DNA of 45,000 bases, taken from NCBI RefSeq assembly GCF_964340395.1, contig NC_135554.1:19405592-19450591 (forward strand), in the 5' to 3' direction. How positions within the stretch are numbered: the stretch's first letter is position 1; each line of letters begins with the position of its first letter. The position numbers were made by a program, and so were the translations under genes. Shown here piece after piece: positions 1 to 38,239 of this stretch. The notes under the pieces were generated by a model. It made no database searches. It had not been told where the DNA came from and was given only the letters and a program-made list of their open reading frames with translations. This DNA comes from Glandiceps talaboti (taxonomy: Eukaryota; Hemichordata; Enteropneusta; Spengelidae).

Positions 1-372
1 GGGGACATTGGGTGGTGTAGCTGCTATAAAATATGATTACCAGTATACTTTATTACAATATATCCCATTCGTGATATTAGACAGGGTTCCCAAACCACAG
101 CACAACCACTGAAATAAGCAAATTTACTGCAATGTCAGAATGTACCAAACATTACGCTTTCGTATAACAAAAGGGATAATTTTTATATCGTTTTCTTCTT
201 TTTTCTTGGGGTGGGGGTTGTCTGGAGCACCTTCACATGCTGTAATTATCCATGGAGTTGCCAACCCCCTCGCCAACGCCACTCCGGGTGCATCCCTCAT
301 TAGTATAATGAATAAAAAGAGAAAAGCATGATACATATAGTTATTATAAAACTGTACTGGTATCTTTTACAG

Positions 373-1276
373 GGACGAATGGAATTGTCCGTTGTTGAAA
401 AGGTTCAAGGGTGAAAGAGATGGTATATATACGAAGACAGTAAGACCCCTCCCGCCACTTCCAACAACACCACAACCAGATTCGAAAAGGTTGGCTTCTA
501 GATTTCGTATAGAAGAAGCCTTGGAGAATGAATTACAAGATGCTGAGTTTTATGAGAAGGGGTCAATAAAACACCAAAGGGCCGAGAACATCGATCCAGA
601 GAAACCATATGGTAGTTCACCACTAAGGGTAAAACATTCGAGGGAGAGTCAGTACGACTCTCGTGATACACTCTCGCGTTCCAGTGTTGCCTCCTCTGTC
701 ATTTCAACAAATATAGGTCACACGAAACAAAACCCTTTGTATGCGAATCAACATACATTGGTTGTTACCGAACTTCGAGAACGCAACATGAACTGTCGTT
801 CTCCAGGTTTCCAAAGTGATGAATCAAGGAAAGTGCCTGGTGTCCCTGCTTTATATCCTCATGGTGCACGACCTAAGACAGGAAAGGCACCTGCAAGCAA
901 CATGGCAAGGAGAAGGTTCTATCAAGATGATCTGGAACCTCGCTACACTAAACCCCCTGAGAGAGATGCTAGTGAAAACCAGAGATTCTCAGTATCTTTT
1001 GACGACCCTGATTACGTCTTGTCTATTAAAGAGATTCCATTCGATACTCAAGTTATACCTGATCTAAGTGAGGGATCTACAAACAGAAGTTACAACCAGG
1101 GAAATCCAGTTTACGCAAAGATACAGAAAAAGGAAAAGAAAGTTTCCAAACAGCACATGTCTGTAAATAATAACCAACAACACTACAGAAATAGAATGTC
1201 GCCTGCCACTGATGATGCATCAAGTGAAGTCAGCGCGGAATCAACGGCTGGAGACAATGTTCTCCTTTTTTTTTAA
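373..1276 (+). CDS. 3' exon of an unidentified gene, probable cytoplasmic tail with NPxY motifs
   Basis: The acceptor TCTTTTACAG at 363-372 opens a 300-residue frame (phase 1 entry) starting DEWNCPLLKRFKGERDG and ending at TAA 1274-1276. There is no ATG start, so this is an internal or last exon whose 5' part lies left of the window. The peptide is hydrophilic, with a polyproline stretch (RPLPPLPTTP), many Ser/Tyr, and two NPxY motifs, NPLY at about residues 120-123 and NPVY at 244-247. NPxY binds PTB domains in receptor tails, so a membrane protein's cytoplasmic region is inferred. No transmembrane helix lies in this exon. I do not recognise the family. The frame ends in a T-run just before the stop, so a homopolymer error or a donor upstream (for example 1221) could change the C-terminus. 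Confidence 0.72.
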
Positions 1277-1397
1277 AAGTGAAAGTGTAGGAACGACTAC
1301 TTCATGGGATAGGAACAAACTTTGCAGGAGATGGAGTTTTGGTGAAAATCGACCACTTTTACATGTAAACAGCACATGGATTTATTTTCACTGCTGT

Positions 1398-1403
1398 AAT
1401 AAA
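1398..1403 (+). promoter_or_regulatory. Poly(A) signal for the left-edge gene
   Basis: AATAAA lies 122 nt past the stop at 1276, in the right place to end the transcript from the 373-1276 exon. Confidence 0.55.
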
Positions 1404-1443
1404 TGAATCCTGTGTGCGACGAACGAATGTCACATTCTGAACA

Positions 1444-1700
1444 ATAGGGAACTTGCAATCTAGACTGACCATGCTCAGATGCAAAGGACTATGGGATTAT
1501 CTGTGGTTATCGTAATATCTTATCTGGAGCTACCAATGAAATAAACCTCCCACACTCGTCAAGCTAAATATGAATTGATCATTCGTGGTTATAAACAATT
1601 TAACAGCATTGTTTATACCCCGGTAATACTAATTGATTAGTATTTATTACCACATTTCCCATGGTGCAACATTCAACATGGCGGTTTGCAAGTTCCCTAT
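1444..1700 (+). mobile_element. TA-flanked MITE, family A copy 1
   Basis: About 255 bp bounded by GGGAACTTGCAA and TTGCAAGTTCCC inverted ends, with TA on both sides. It has no coding capacity. It shares inner sequence (GCAAAGGACTATGGGATTAT, CATTCAACATGGCGG) with copies at 3772, 9570 and 12391. TA flanks suggest a Tc1/mariner-like mobiliser, by inference. Confidence 0.8.
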
Positions 1701-1994
1701 TGAAGACAGTCTTATTTTGAGTGAAGAGTTTGTAACATAAAGTAACAGATTTCTTATTTAAGTCTTATTGACTAAACTTTACATCTTTTTCTGAACTAAC
1801 AAACATTGACATATAAATATGAACACTCAAAGTTATCATAGTGATGAATATTAAAAGGGTACATGAATGCAAATTTTTTAAATATCACAGGTCGTGGTGC
1901 AGTAGTGTAGGTGTTCTTGGGATATTCATTTCACCATATGTGCCACCAACATTATATTTACACTAGTAATAGCATTCACTAATATTTACAGATA

Positions 1995-2185
<191 letters not shown>

Positions 2186-3211
2186 ATCTTCTTTGTCACA
2201 AAAGATAACTTTAGAAAGTGTAACGGGACTAAATATACTGTATTCAAGAAAATCGTATGTATTTCTTAAACGGAATCTAAGTAAACACTATGTTGTTTCT
2301 TATGAATTAACAGCTTAACATATTTGTGTATATGAACAATTTGTAGTTTTTGGGAGAACAATGGTTAGGTGAATAGTCTAAATATGAATTCACAGTACTA
2401 CAGTTTTTATGTAATTACCAAATTAGTCAGAACATTTTTTTTGTAAACTTGAGATTAAAACTGTGCACAAGCAAAATTAAATGCACTTGTATAACAATAT
2501 TTCAGAATTAACATGCAAAAGGTTGACTGGACATAAAGTTACGATTTTACAATCTTTCTACCTAGTTCTAAGGTTAAAGTAAAGTAAAGAGTTGATTGTG
2601 AGCTATGTAAATACACCATTAGTTACAAGAAAAAACTAAAAACAAAAGAACACACAGCTGGCCTGTGTACCAGAAATGGCAATAAAGTGTTCGCACCTGT
2701 CATTTTCCTTAAATGCATGCTTTATGTTATTGTTATTTTAGCCAGGACTTCAATATGTACACAGAATTTTGACATTTTAATGTCTGCTAATAATGTGTCA
2801 TTTTTGTAATTATATATATGGTTATTATATAGTCGACATTTAGGCATAGATATAAGTTCAACAATCTGGATAGAACCGGACAATTTACCCTATTGCAAAC
2901 AGGATGAACTGAATTACATATCAAAAGAGAAATATATATGGAAAGCTGATGATTTTTTTTCCTTAGCAAATGTGATACATTTTACAAACATATTCAAGTT
3001 TTGGTTATCTCTTTCAATACTTACACTTTGTTTTTCTCGTCAAAATACTGTTACCCAAGCTTTTTGAAATGCTGCATTTCAGCAAAAAATGTGTAAAGAA
3101 AATAAAACCCCAGAATAGATCAGGTGTTATGGGTCACAGTAGACTGAATTAAAATTGAATATAGTACTTTTCATGAAATTAAGCAACTTTTGTCACAAGG
3201 ATGAGTTGTGA

Positions 3212-3515
3212 TTTACCACATTTCATTTCATATGATTTACCACATTTCATTTCATATGATGTACCACATTTGATTTCATGATTTACCACATATGATTTCA
3301 TGATTTATCACATTTGATATCATATGATTTGCCACATTTGATTTCAGGATTTACCACATTTGATTTCATATGATTTATCACATTTGATATCATATGATTT
3401 GCCACATTTGATATCATATGATTTATCACATTTGATTTCATATGATTTATCACATTTGATATCATATGATTTACCACATTTGATTTCATATGATTTACCA
3501 CATTTCACTTCAAAT
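3212..3515. repeat. 24-bp minisatellite
   Basis: Twelve or so copies of a CATATGATTTACCACATTTGATTT-type unit, some shortened. Because 24 is a multiple of three, the minus strand gives an artificial open frame with a repeating NHMKSNVV-type octapeptide. It is not called as a gene. Confidence 0.85.
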
Positions 3516-3771
3516 AAATGCATTGTTTTCTAAATTGTTTAACTAAAACTGGGAGATTTCATTGAAATGTTACTTTGGTTTATTTGTATCACCGTCTTAG
3601 TGAATAATAAATTCAGAAATTTGTTGCAGATATATATTCTTCTGTATTGCTACAAACAGTGGGAGTTAGTTGAACAGAGGTTAAGATTTCACTCAAATTT
3701 GTCTGTTTGTAAACATGATATCTAACAAAGTCATGGATTGCTTTCACTCTGGGAAAAGATTGCAAAGACCA

Positions 3772-4022
3772 AAAGGGAACTTGCAATCCAGACTGAGCAT
3801 GCCCAGATGCAAAGGACTATGGGATTATCTGTGGTTATTGTAATAACTTATCTGGAGCTACCGATGAAATAACACTCCCACAGTGGTCAAGCTAAATATG
3901 AATTGATCATTCGTGGTTATAAACAATGAAACAGTATTGTTTATGATACTAATTGATTAGTATTGTAATCACATTTCCCACGATGCAACATTCAACATGG
4001 CGGGTTTGCAAGTTCCCTATTG
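3772..4022 (+). mobile_element. TA-flanked MITE, family A copy 2
   Basis: Same orientation and sequence as copy 1, about 250 bp. The left flank reads AA rather than TA, so the left target base has mutated. The right end TTGCAAGTTCCCTA is intact. Confidence 0.8.
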
Positions 4023-4665
4023 ATTAGGTTTGCAAGATGCGATTCTGAATCTTAAATTCAAGGGGGACACCACTCCTAAATGCATCTCCATAAATTTTGG
4101 ATTCTGGAGTCTTTTCATGGTTTTACTTCACCAACATTACATTTCTGAGTAACACCTTATAGAATTTGTGCATAATTTAGAGAATTTTTGAGGCTATAGG
4201 CCACATTGCCTCATGGGAGTCAGCAGAAAGGCATATGCAATAGTTGAACAATGTATATTCACGACTGCTAAGTGCACATTACCTTCAGTGAAAACGCCAT
4301 ATGAATATTCAAAATTCTAATGAGGCACAAGTTCAAACTGTTTCTCTGAAAGTAATGCATTTGATGTAAAATCATAAAAAGACTCTCCAGAACTCAAAGT
4401 TTGTGAAAATGCTTTTACTTCCGGGAGTGCTATTCCCCATGAAATATGATTTTAGTGATGCCATGGTAAAATGAAAACTAATTGTTGCATGTAAACACTT
4501 ATTGAAGTTGTATATTTTAATTAACTCAATGTTTTCTATATCATAAAATTAAGAATCACAAATGGAGAAACACCCAGAAATTTTTATTTGAATTCCCATG
4601 CTTTTTTAATTCACTAAGAGCCAATTAAATCATATTTAATTAAACTAAATAATTAAATTGTATTC

Positions 4666-5256
4666 TTAAAGGGGTACAAGCTGAGTTTATATGTTTTCAG
4701 GGTGTAATATTTGCTGTATATTATGACAGTACCCTGTGATGCACGAGTGCAAGTATGGCATACTCGGGGTATTTGCATGAGTGCTTGCAGTGTTCTCTGC
4801 GACAACACTTTCACAAGCTGTTATCAGTATGGCACTGTGCAAATATCACTAGTATGCATGCGCACTGGTGCAAGTATAGAGGGTGGATGAGAAACCTCTC
4901 CACTGTCTAATGGTACAAGTAATCTCTGGTATATATCTAATAATAAAAGCTACTCAAAGTTTTCTTCTTAGTGATGTATACTTAACTATCACTTCAAATT
5001 AACTGAACTCAAACCAGGTACTAGGATATAACTTATAAAACGACTCAATTTATTATACATATAAGACTAAATGTACAGGAACTCCATACTATGCAATCAA
5101 CAGTTCTAACAATGTCAAAACACAAATTGTAATGTCATAGAAAGCATGCATAGACATTAACAACATATTACTAGAATAATTTCAATAAAAAATGAATTTT
5201 TTGTAAGTATTATAACTTGAGTAAAACTTATATAAACTCAGCTTGTGCCACTTTAA
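4666..5256. mobile_element. TTAA-flanked MITE, family B
   Basis: About 585 bp between TTAA duplicates. The ends AGGGGTACAAGCTGAGTTTA and TAAACTCAGCTTGTGCCACT are inverted repeats of each other. There is no ORF. TTAA targets with AG...CT termini suggest a Kolobok-type mobiliser; piggyBac also uses TTAA. Confidence 0.72.
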
Positions 5257-5710
5257 TTAACTTGACTAACTTGATTAAATTTTAATTCATAACAAAAAAT
5301 TATGGATGGAAAATCCTGGAGTTAGGGACCATTGCACAATGTTGCACAAGCTCAACAAACCCCCTCCCCTCCCCCTACCAAACGTTTACATATGCGACAT
5401 CAAACATTTATATATGATGTAAAAGTATGTAAACTGTAGCAGTCACACCACTACGATCGATGTAATGTAAAAACATGATTGTAAACACATTGAAACACCA
5501 CCAGAAACCCAGCAACATATCTCACATTGGAAGTAAATTTTTCATCATCTTAGTAGTAAATACAAAAGCTGTTATCATTGAAGGAGTGAAAATTTTCCAT
5601 CGAATTTGGTTAGAAGTGCGAAAATGAAGCTCAGCAGTCGTATTGACACCAGACCCCCTCCCTCCCTAAATGAACGAAGTTTGCTTGTGTGACACTGTGC
5701 GATCATCCCT

Positions 5711-5930
5711 TAATTAACTTGTATCTTTAATTAAAAAGACATGTTTTTATTTATATTAACTAATTGTGAATGGAACATCCTGTAATCAATTAACTTGTAA
5801 CTTTAATTAAAAAGACATGTTTTAATTTATAATAAGAAATTGTGGATGGAACATCCTTTAATTAATTAACTTGTATCTTTAATTAAAAAGACATGTTTTA
5901 ATTAAAAATAACAAACTGTCATTGGAGACA
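5711..5930. repeat. 76-bp tandem repeat, about 2.9 copies
   Basis: AATTAACTTGTATC starts at 5712, 5788 and 5864, followed each time by TTTAATTAAAAAGACATGTT. Copies 1 and 2 also share GTGRATGGAACATCCT. A related degenerate fragment (ATTATGGATGGAAAATCCTG) lies at about 5300. Confidence 0.85.
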
Positions 5931-8364
5931 GTCATTGAAAGTACAGCAAGACTAATTACTAATAAACATGCAGTAACGACTGTTCATTCTTTACTCAGAG
6001 TCAGGGAAAGAATTCACACAATATAGTCATTACAAAGTATCTTTATTTTCTTTCAGAATACAACATCAGTTTGTTGGTAAATTCAGTTCATATCAACAAA
6101 CTAAAGTTCAACTACATGTACATGTAAACACACAAGAAGTCTTGAATCCAACAGGATGTCTCTGCCGCGCGCCCCAACCCAAAGTACCACACAATACATA
6201 CACTATAGTAGCAAATATAAATGTGAGTGAACAAAACATTCCAGAATGAGGGATGAACATCTGAAGTAAATATATGAAGACTCTACATGTTATATGTCTA
6301 GATTTTGTCTCTAAATATACAGACACTTTCATTTACAATTGCAGCCAGTAACAAACTTTATACACATAGCAAACTATAAAATCACCATATTTACATATAT
6401 ACCGGTAAATGAGGTTAACGTCTGTATTTTTGATAGCAATAATATACCTACATCTCATATTTCTAAAGAAAATCTTGGTTAGACCAAAAAACAGACATAT
6501 AGTCACTGAACTAGCTCTTAGCTACAAAGTGTGACAATAATATCACAAACATAAAGTTATAAAGTAAATTTACAAATTTTTCAATTTTTTTAAAATTTAA
6601 TTTTCAATCGTCAAGGCTTTTCAATCCCATTTTAATTCTGTACAAACCCTTGAAGACACTAAAATTAATTTCATGTAAAGCCCGCCCTCACAAGGCTATA
6701 AAATGCCATCATCTGACATCTTATTGACCAATCAGAAGCTTTCTTTTGTGCCACTACATGGGTGCAGTCATCTTTAAATAATAGCCCTTGTATTAATGAA
6801 CGATCCTATTGGGCAATAACTTGTCAATTGCCACAATCAAAAGATTTACATTGAGCATTGAGCTTTTGATCTCTCTTGGTCGATGATCCTCATCAGAATG
6901 ACAAATTCCATAGTTACAACTGACCACTAGGTGGCGGTAATTTAATGTCCCTGTCTCTTGATCATGGACTGTACATAGCGTCTGATACTGAGAGCCTCCG
7001 TGATCTTCCTCTTCATCGAACTACCTAACATCTACGATGGACTAATAATGTAATTGAAAACCCTTGGTGATTTTCAAGATGTGTTATCCTTAAGACACAC
7101 AAGTTCAACCACCAGGATCTTTTACCTCATGTTATTAATGTTAAGTTTCAGTAGTGTGAGTATATACATTGTTTTGACTCTTACAAGAAATCTAAGCAGT
7201 CTTCCTATACTGGTATAATCTGGGCTATCTTACATACCCCAGTTTCCAAATGAAACAAAATATATTCACACAATTTAATCTATTTTTTTAAAATTTGATA
7301 GATGAAGTGTTAACACCATTTAAACTAAACTCCAGTGAGATATATAGTGGCTTAATTCAGACACACTGATACTTCACTATTAGCAAGTATTGTTATGCTG
7401 GGGAGGAATAATAGGAAGACAATGGATTTCAGGTTTTGTTGTAGTCTCTAAGGTATGCTGTGACGGGGCGCCCTCAATCATCAACCCCTCCCATGTCTGG
7501 AGAGAAGAGGCCAGTGAGGGCGGAATGACACGACATATCTTACAGTCTAGTTTTGTTGGTAAACAAACATTCACCATGAAGCAACATAAATAAACAAATG
7601 CTTGTCACATGACCAAATAATTCTGTTAAATTTATAACAGGAACAGCACAATATTTTGAATATTTTCTGGATGCTAGATATGGAAAATGACACAACACAC
7701 TTAGTATCTGACAAAATAACAATAAATTTGATCATTTCTAGTGGTTTGTATTTAACAAGACATCACAATCTCAACATACTTTAATCTTGAAGGTGAAAAT
7801 CTTTAAAGACTGTCACTTTTTGTTTCTCACTATAAAATAATTACTCTCTTCATTTTTATAAGGGGCAATAATGTCTAAAGTCAGATGTATATTAAAATGC
7901 AGTCTATTACACTAATCATAACTATACAGTTCCTGTATTTATGTACCCTGTCGTTGATATAATGTTAAGACACTGTTAGGGTTTAGTCAAAAATACACAA
8001 TATCTATAAATTTATGTATATATGTAGCTGGCTTGTAACCATCAATATGATACTTATAAGACAAAATCACAACCTTTATACAGTCCAATATACATTTTTT
8101 AACCTGACAAGACTTGCTTCAAGGATGAGTCAAGATACAAGACAAAACCATAGACCCTGGAATGAACAGGATTGAAAACTGCATCCGTTCTCCTACAAAT
8201 AATGTTTTTAAGTGTCTGTTATCACCTTTTAATTGTATATTACACATACATGAATTACTTGAAGCTCGGAAACTCTGGAAGTCATTCACAAAAGTGTAAT
8301 ATCAATCATGTGTCTTCATGAACATGATCATGTACAACGGGTACATATTTAAAAGTTGACTCAG

Positions 8365-8545
8365 GGTGCTATGGTGGTAACACAATCTGAGCAAAATCTG
8401 ATGAGGTGAAAGTGGCTATTACACAGGGTTAGATGTGGGAAAGTGGGGATCACCCGGAATAAAACAATGGAAATAGAGGTAAATAAGGGCATCTACCTGC
8501 TTTCACCACATCAGATTTTAATCAAATTGGTGGTACCATGGACAA
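8365..8545. repeat. Imperfect hairpin (foldback) repeat
   Basis: AAAATCTGATGAGGTGAAAG near 8393 pairs with CTTTCACCACATCAGATTTT near 8499. The arms continue outward (CTATGGTGGTAAC against GTGGTACCATGG). Confidence 0.5.
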
Positions 8546-9249
8546 GAAAGAGTCTGTGGTGGAACTAAAGTTACTGCTCACCCCTGAGAAATCATAAGCA
8601 ACTCTTTCCCCAAATATAAATGGCAAGGCATATATTATATTTACATAGTAAATGATGCAGTAGAGCAAATCACTGCATTGATTCAGTCTTACCCACCTGT
8701 TCTATATTGTTGTGTTTATTCCTGTCAAACCTTAAAATACAAATTCTTGATAATATAATGGATATTTCGACATTTACATCTATGTATAAATTATACTACA
8801 TTAGCAACACCATGTCTACTGATATGAACAACAAACAAACAAACAAGAAAATAAACAAACACACACAATTAGTCTAAAATAAATTCACAAATCAAGGCGT
8901 TTGGTGTAAAAATAACAAAATCTCAGTTTGGGAGAAAATATTAGATAATTATAAAACTACTAGTAACACAAATAAAGACATAAATGGAACTCTTACAACA
9001 TTCAAATACAGGTATAGTCGGTAAGTTACAGGGTGCCCTCACACATCGGTCAACAGGAGGGTGGAGCAACACAACATATCTCTCAGTCTAATAAAGGTAA
9101 TGCTATATAGAATATATATAATTCTCGGTACCTGCAATAGCATTCTACCACCAATGGTTTGTCATAAAACTAACTACTATTTGATTTCTTGGTTGTCGTC
9201 ATAACTTCCACTCCAGGCACTACACATGCATTACTATATACACACATCT

Positions 9250-9376
9250 GAATAAGTCAACCATCTTGGTCTACTTTGACTCTATGGTGTGAGGTAAAAT
9301 GCTATTACAGGTGCAGAGAATAAGTCAACCTTCTTGTTCTATTTTGACCTTCTAGTGTGAGGTAAAGTGCTATTAA
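9250..9376. repeat. 68-bp tandem duplication
   Basis: GAATAAGTCAACC starts at 9250 and 9318, and both copies run on through GTGTGAGGTAAARTGCTATTA. Confidence 0.75.
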
Positions 9377-9403
9377 TGCTGATATTTTTCCTGTACATCT
9401 GTC

Positions 9404-9428
9404 AATAATAATAATAATAATAATAATT
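9404..9428. repeat. (AAT)n microsatellite
   Basis: Eight AAT/ATA units in a row. A shorter one lies at 43919-43937. Confidence 0.9.
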
Positions 9429-9464
9429 ATGAATGCTGTACATATTTAAATTTCAAATGTTATA

Positions 9465-10345
9465 GAATTCCAAACTCTGATTTACATATTTGATTTCTAA
9501 ACACTGTAGAACCCTAAAGAACTAATTTACATATTCTGATTCTAAATGTTGTAGAACCCAAGGGTTTAATAGGGAACTTGCAAACCCGCCATGTTGAATG
9601 TTGCATCATGGGAAATGGGATAATAAATACTAATCAAATAGCATCGTAAACAATAATGTTACATTGTTTGTAACCACGAATGATCAATTCATAGTTACCC
9701 TGACCATTGTGGGAGGTTTATTTTATCGGTAGCTCCAGATTAGGTATTACAAGAACCACAGATAATCCCATAGTCCTTTGCGTCTGAGCATGCTCAGTCT
9801 GGATTGCAAGTTCCCTATTTACATGTTTCAGTATTTAACATTGTTAAACTGTGAATTATAGAACTTACTTCTATTCTAAACATTGTAGAACCCTTCTCAG
9901 TTCTAAACACTGTAGAACACAAATGCCTAATTAACATATTCTAACTCATGCCATAGTAGACTCCAAATTACCTAATCTGCATATAATAATTCTAAATCTT
10001 TTAAAACTGAATTTACACGTACAAGTTCTAAACATTCTGTACCCAAAGCCCTTATTTGCATATCTTTGTAGAACTGAAAATGTCTAATCTACAGTCTGAT
10101 TCTAAATACTGTAGAACCCCCAGACCCGAAATCCCTCATTTTCATATTCAAATTCTAATCATAAAACTGAAATGACCTAATCAGACAATCTACATATTCT
10201 ATGTTGCAGAACCTAGTAATAAACATATTCTAATCACTGTAGAATCCCAGAGACTTCACTTACATAAATTATGTTGTAGAACCGAAATTTGCATATTGTG
10301 ATTCTAAACGTAGTAGAACCCCCCAAAGACTTAATTCACCGTATC
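9465..10345. repeat. Degenerate tandem array with GTAGAACC core
   Basis: Words TTCTAAAYRYTGTAGAACCC and AATTTACATATTCTGATTCTAA recur irregularly about every 40-70 bp. Family A copy 3 interrupts the array at 9570-9818. Confidence 0.6.
9570..9818 (-). mobile_element. TA-flanked MITE, family A copy 3
   Basis: Inverted relative to copies 1, 2 and 4: the CATGTTGAATGTTGCATCAT block comes first. Both TA-flanked ends are intact. It is inserted in the degenerate GTAGAACCC tandem array, so the array is older. Confidence 0.8.
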
Positions 10346-10546
10346 TGATGCAGGGTTTTTCAGATCTGAAAGAGTGTGATCATAGTACAGTATCACAGAT
10401 CACGTCTAAAAGGTACGGACTGTGATACTATTTTCACTTTCCAACAGGTAGGTGGGCAACAGCAATGTTAGTTAGGCAGCTTTATCATAGTACAGAATAT
10501 TGTGGTGCTGTCACATTGTCGTAAACCACAGCCTCTTTTTTTACAG

Positions 10547-10632
10547 CACCGCCCAAGACGTACCGTCGTGAGGCTGCAGAAAAAATATCAGCTCTGGGTA
10601 GTGAGAATGTGTTGTCAGTGCAAGTCCATTGA
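10547..10632 (+). CDS. Candidate small last exon, plus strand
   Basis: A strong acceptor (CTCTTTTTTTACAG at 10533-10546) is followed by 27 open codons, PPKTYRREAAEKISALGSEN then VLSVQVH, and TGA at 10630. AATAAA follows at 10716-10721 and again at 11013. The frame needs a phase-1 donor upstream. The 373-1276 exon has one possible partner, TCAA|GTGAAG at 1221, which would give the junction codon ACA. The peptide looks like real protein, but no ATG and no independent evidence links it to a gene. Confidence 0.4.
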
Positions 10633-11759
10633 TTAGGTTTCATTCAACTTACAGTAACAAGTTGGGAACCCCTAGGTCCCTGTATCAAGCTTACTGGCAA
10701 CTCCCTAGTTCCATGAATAAAAGAGCCAGTTGTCAACCCCCTAGTTGCATGGATTTTCATGAAGATTTAACTTGCAATTCCCCTATTTCTTCATACAATG
10801 GTATATGCAGCAAAATTAGGGTGCACACAATTGTTACTTTACTGTATGGAATGTTGAATGAAAATGTGCGTGGTGATCATTGTGTAGTTTTGCTGTTGCT
10901 GTTGCCCTGTTAGTAAATCTACACCAAAGCTAGCTAGCTACCAATGCTGCGGTAAGAGCTGGTCTATAAAATGATTAGAGTAGAGAAATTAACACAAACC
11001 AAACAAACACGAAATAAAATAAAAGAAATGAAAATCAATATTAAATACAATGTACATACACATTTCCACAAACTCTAAAACTAGATATTTTGTTTTTCTG
11101 TTTAGTTTTCGTATAACAGAAAGTTGGACGGATTCAATGTCAAACAATAATTTCTAAACAGTATAAAAAATTTACACTAACATGAGAAAATATATGTCAC
11201 TCTAAAATATTGACATTTGGATAAGATCAAGGAGATTTTCAACCTACTGGTATCCATACATTTACATAATAATGAGCTAATTTGCATATTTTTTCAACCT
11301 ATATTTAGACTTCTGAAAATCATCAAAACAATTCTACACCGCACAAAAAAACTGGATGGACGAGAAATTTGAATTCAAGTGTAAGTTTATCTCAATTGCA
11401 CATACGAGCACAGAAGTTTTCAAAATAAATAAATCGTACAAAGTTACTAATGAACTATTTCAAATGAAATGTATGTACACTCTGATGCTTGTTATTAATA
11501 TTTTTAAGATATGATGTCCAGAACTTACTGAAATGTAGTTGAAAATGCGCAAATTTACAATCTAAAATCTTGGGTTTGTGACAGTACTTGCAAGCAAGAG
11601 CACACTTTTTTCGCTGATGCAACGAAAAATTGTAGCAATACCGGTTGTATCATTGCCGCAAAGAGATGGTTTTATGACAATTTGTCTTAGATATGGTAAA
11701 TTACAGCAAGCGTGAAACTATCGTCTACTTCATAGCATTTTAGTAACATTAACTATATG

Positions 11760-11765
11760 TTTATT
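11760..11765 (-). promoter_or_regulatory. Candidate poly(A) signal for the C1orf87-like gene
   Basis: AATAAA on the minus strand, about 75 nt past the stop. Another minus-strand AATAAA at 6047-6042 could end a much longer 3' UTR; the sequence alone does not decide. Confidence 0.4.
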
Positions 11766-11840
11766 AATAACTGTTAATAATATTGACTAAAACCAAGTGG
11801 TGAATCTGCCAAACCTCAAAAACCCTGTCTCAACATACGG

Positions 11841-37746
<25,906 letters not shown>

Positions 37747-37960
37747 TCAAGCTAAATGTAACATTCCTACCGGCTTGAGGTCGGTTCTTCACTGTTTCGA
37801 CTGAAATATCGATAACAATACGTAAAGGCTACGGTCTTCGCCATGCTTTGACAACCAAAACAACCTAATAAGGTTAATTTGCATATCAATAAGGTGACGA
37901 CCTGCGCTGCCGTCACTTCTTAGTCTTACACATGTTACATATTATAAATTATATTTTACC
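37747..37960 (-). promoter_or_regulatory. Presumed 5' UTR and promoter of the C1orf87-like gene
   Basis: Sequence upstream of the exon 1 ATG is richer in CpG than the surroundings and has no clear TATA box. It includes an octamer-like ATTTGCAT at about 37876. I looked for an RFX X-box, expected for a ciliary gene, and found no convincing one. The transcription start is not visible. Confidence 0.35.
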
Positions 37961-38239
37961 AAACCTAAAGCATCGTACCCCTCGTTATTTGTTGAATTAG
38001 TTTTATAGTGAATTCTTGCTATTAGAGATGTTACATAAAATTGTAAACATTTCACACCACGCTAAAATTGTATGCCATCTTTTATCGTTTACCCCAATTA
38101 TCGTCCCCATCATTTTATTATCTACCCTATGGCGGCGCTGTCTCTGTAGCAGTAAAGCTATGAAAGAGGGCGCTCGACCATAGATCTCGGCATAAAGTTT
38201 CCCCGTACCCATGAGAAGCCTACATATATCTGTTCATAT

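Noticed and set aside
1212-1406. Alternative C-terminus in a shifted frame past the T-run
   Set aside because: It would need a frameshift in the homopolymer; the normal stop and poly(A) signal explain the exon, so I only flag the possibility.
3298-3501. Repeating NHMKSNVV-type peptide on the minus strand
   Set aside because: It is the reading of a 24-bp minisatellite; no start, splice or family support.
3212-3515. Possible CRISPR-like array
   Set aside because: Units are contiguous with no unique spacers, and the DNA is eukaryotic; it is a minisatellite.
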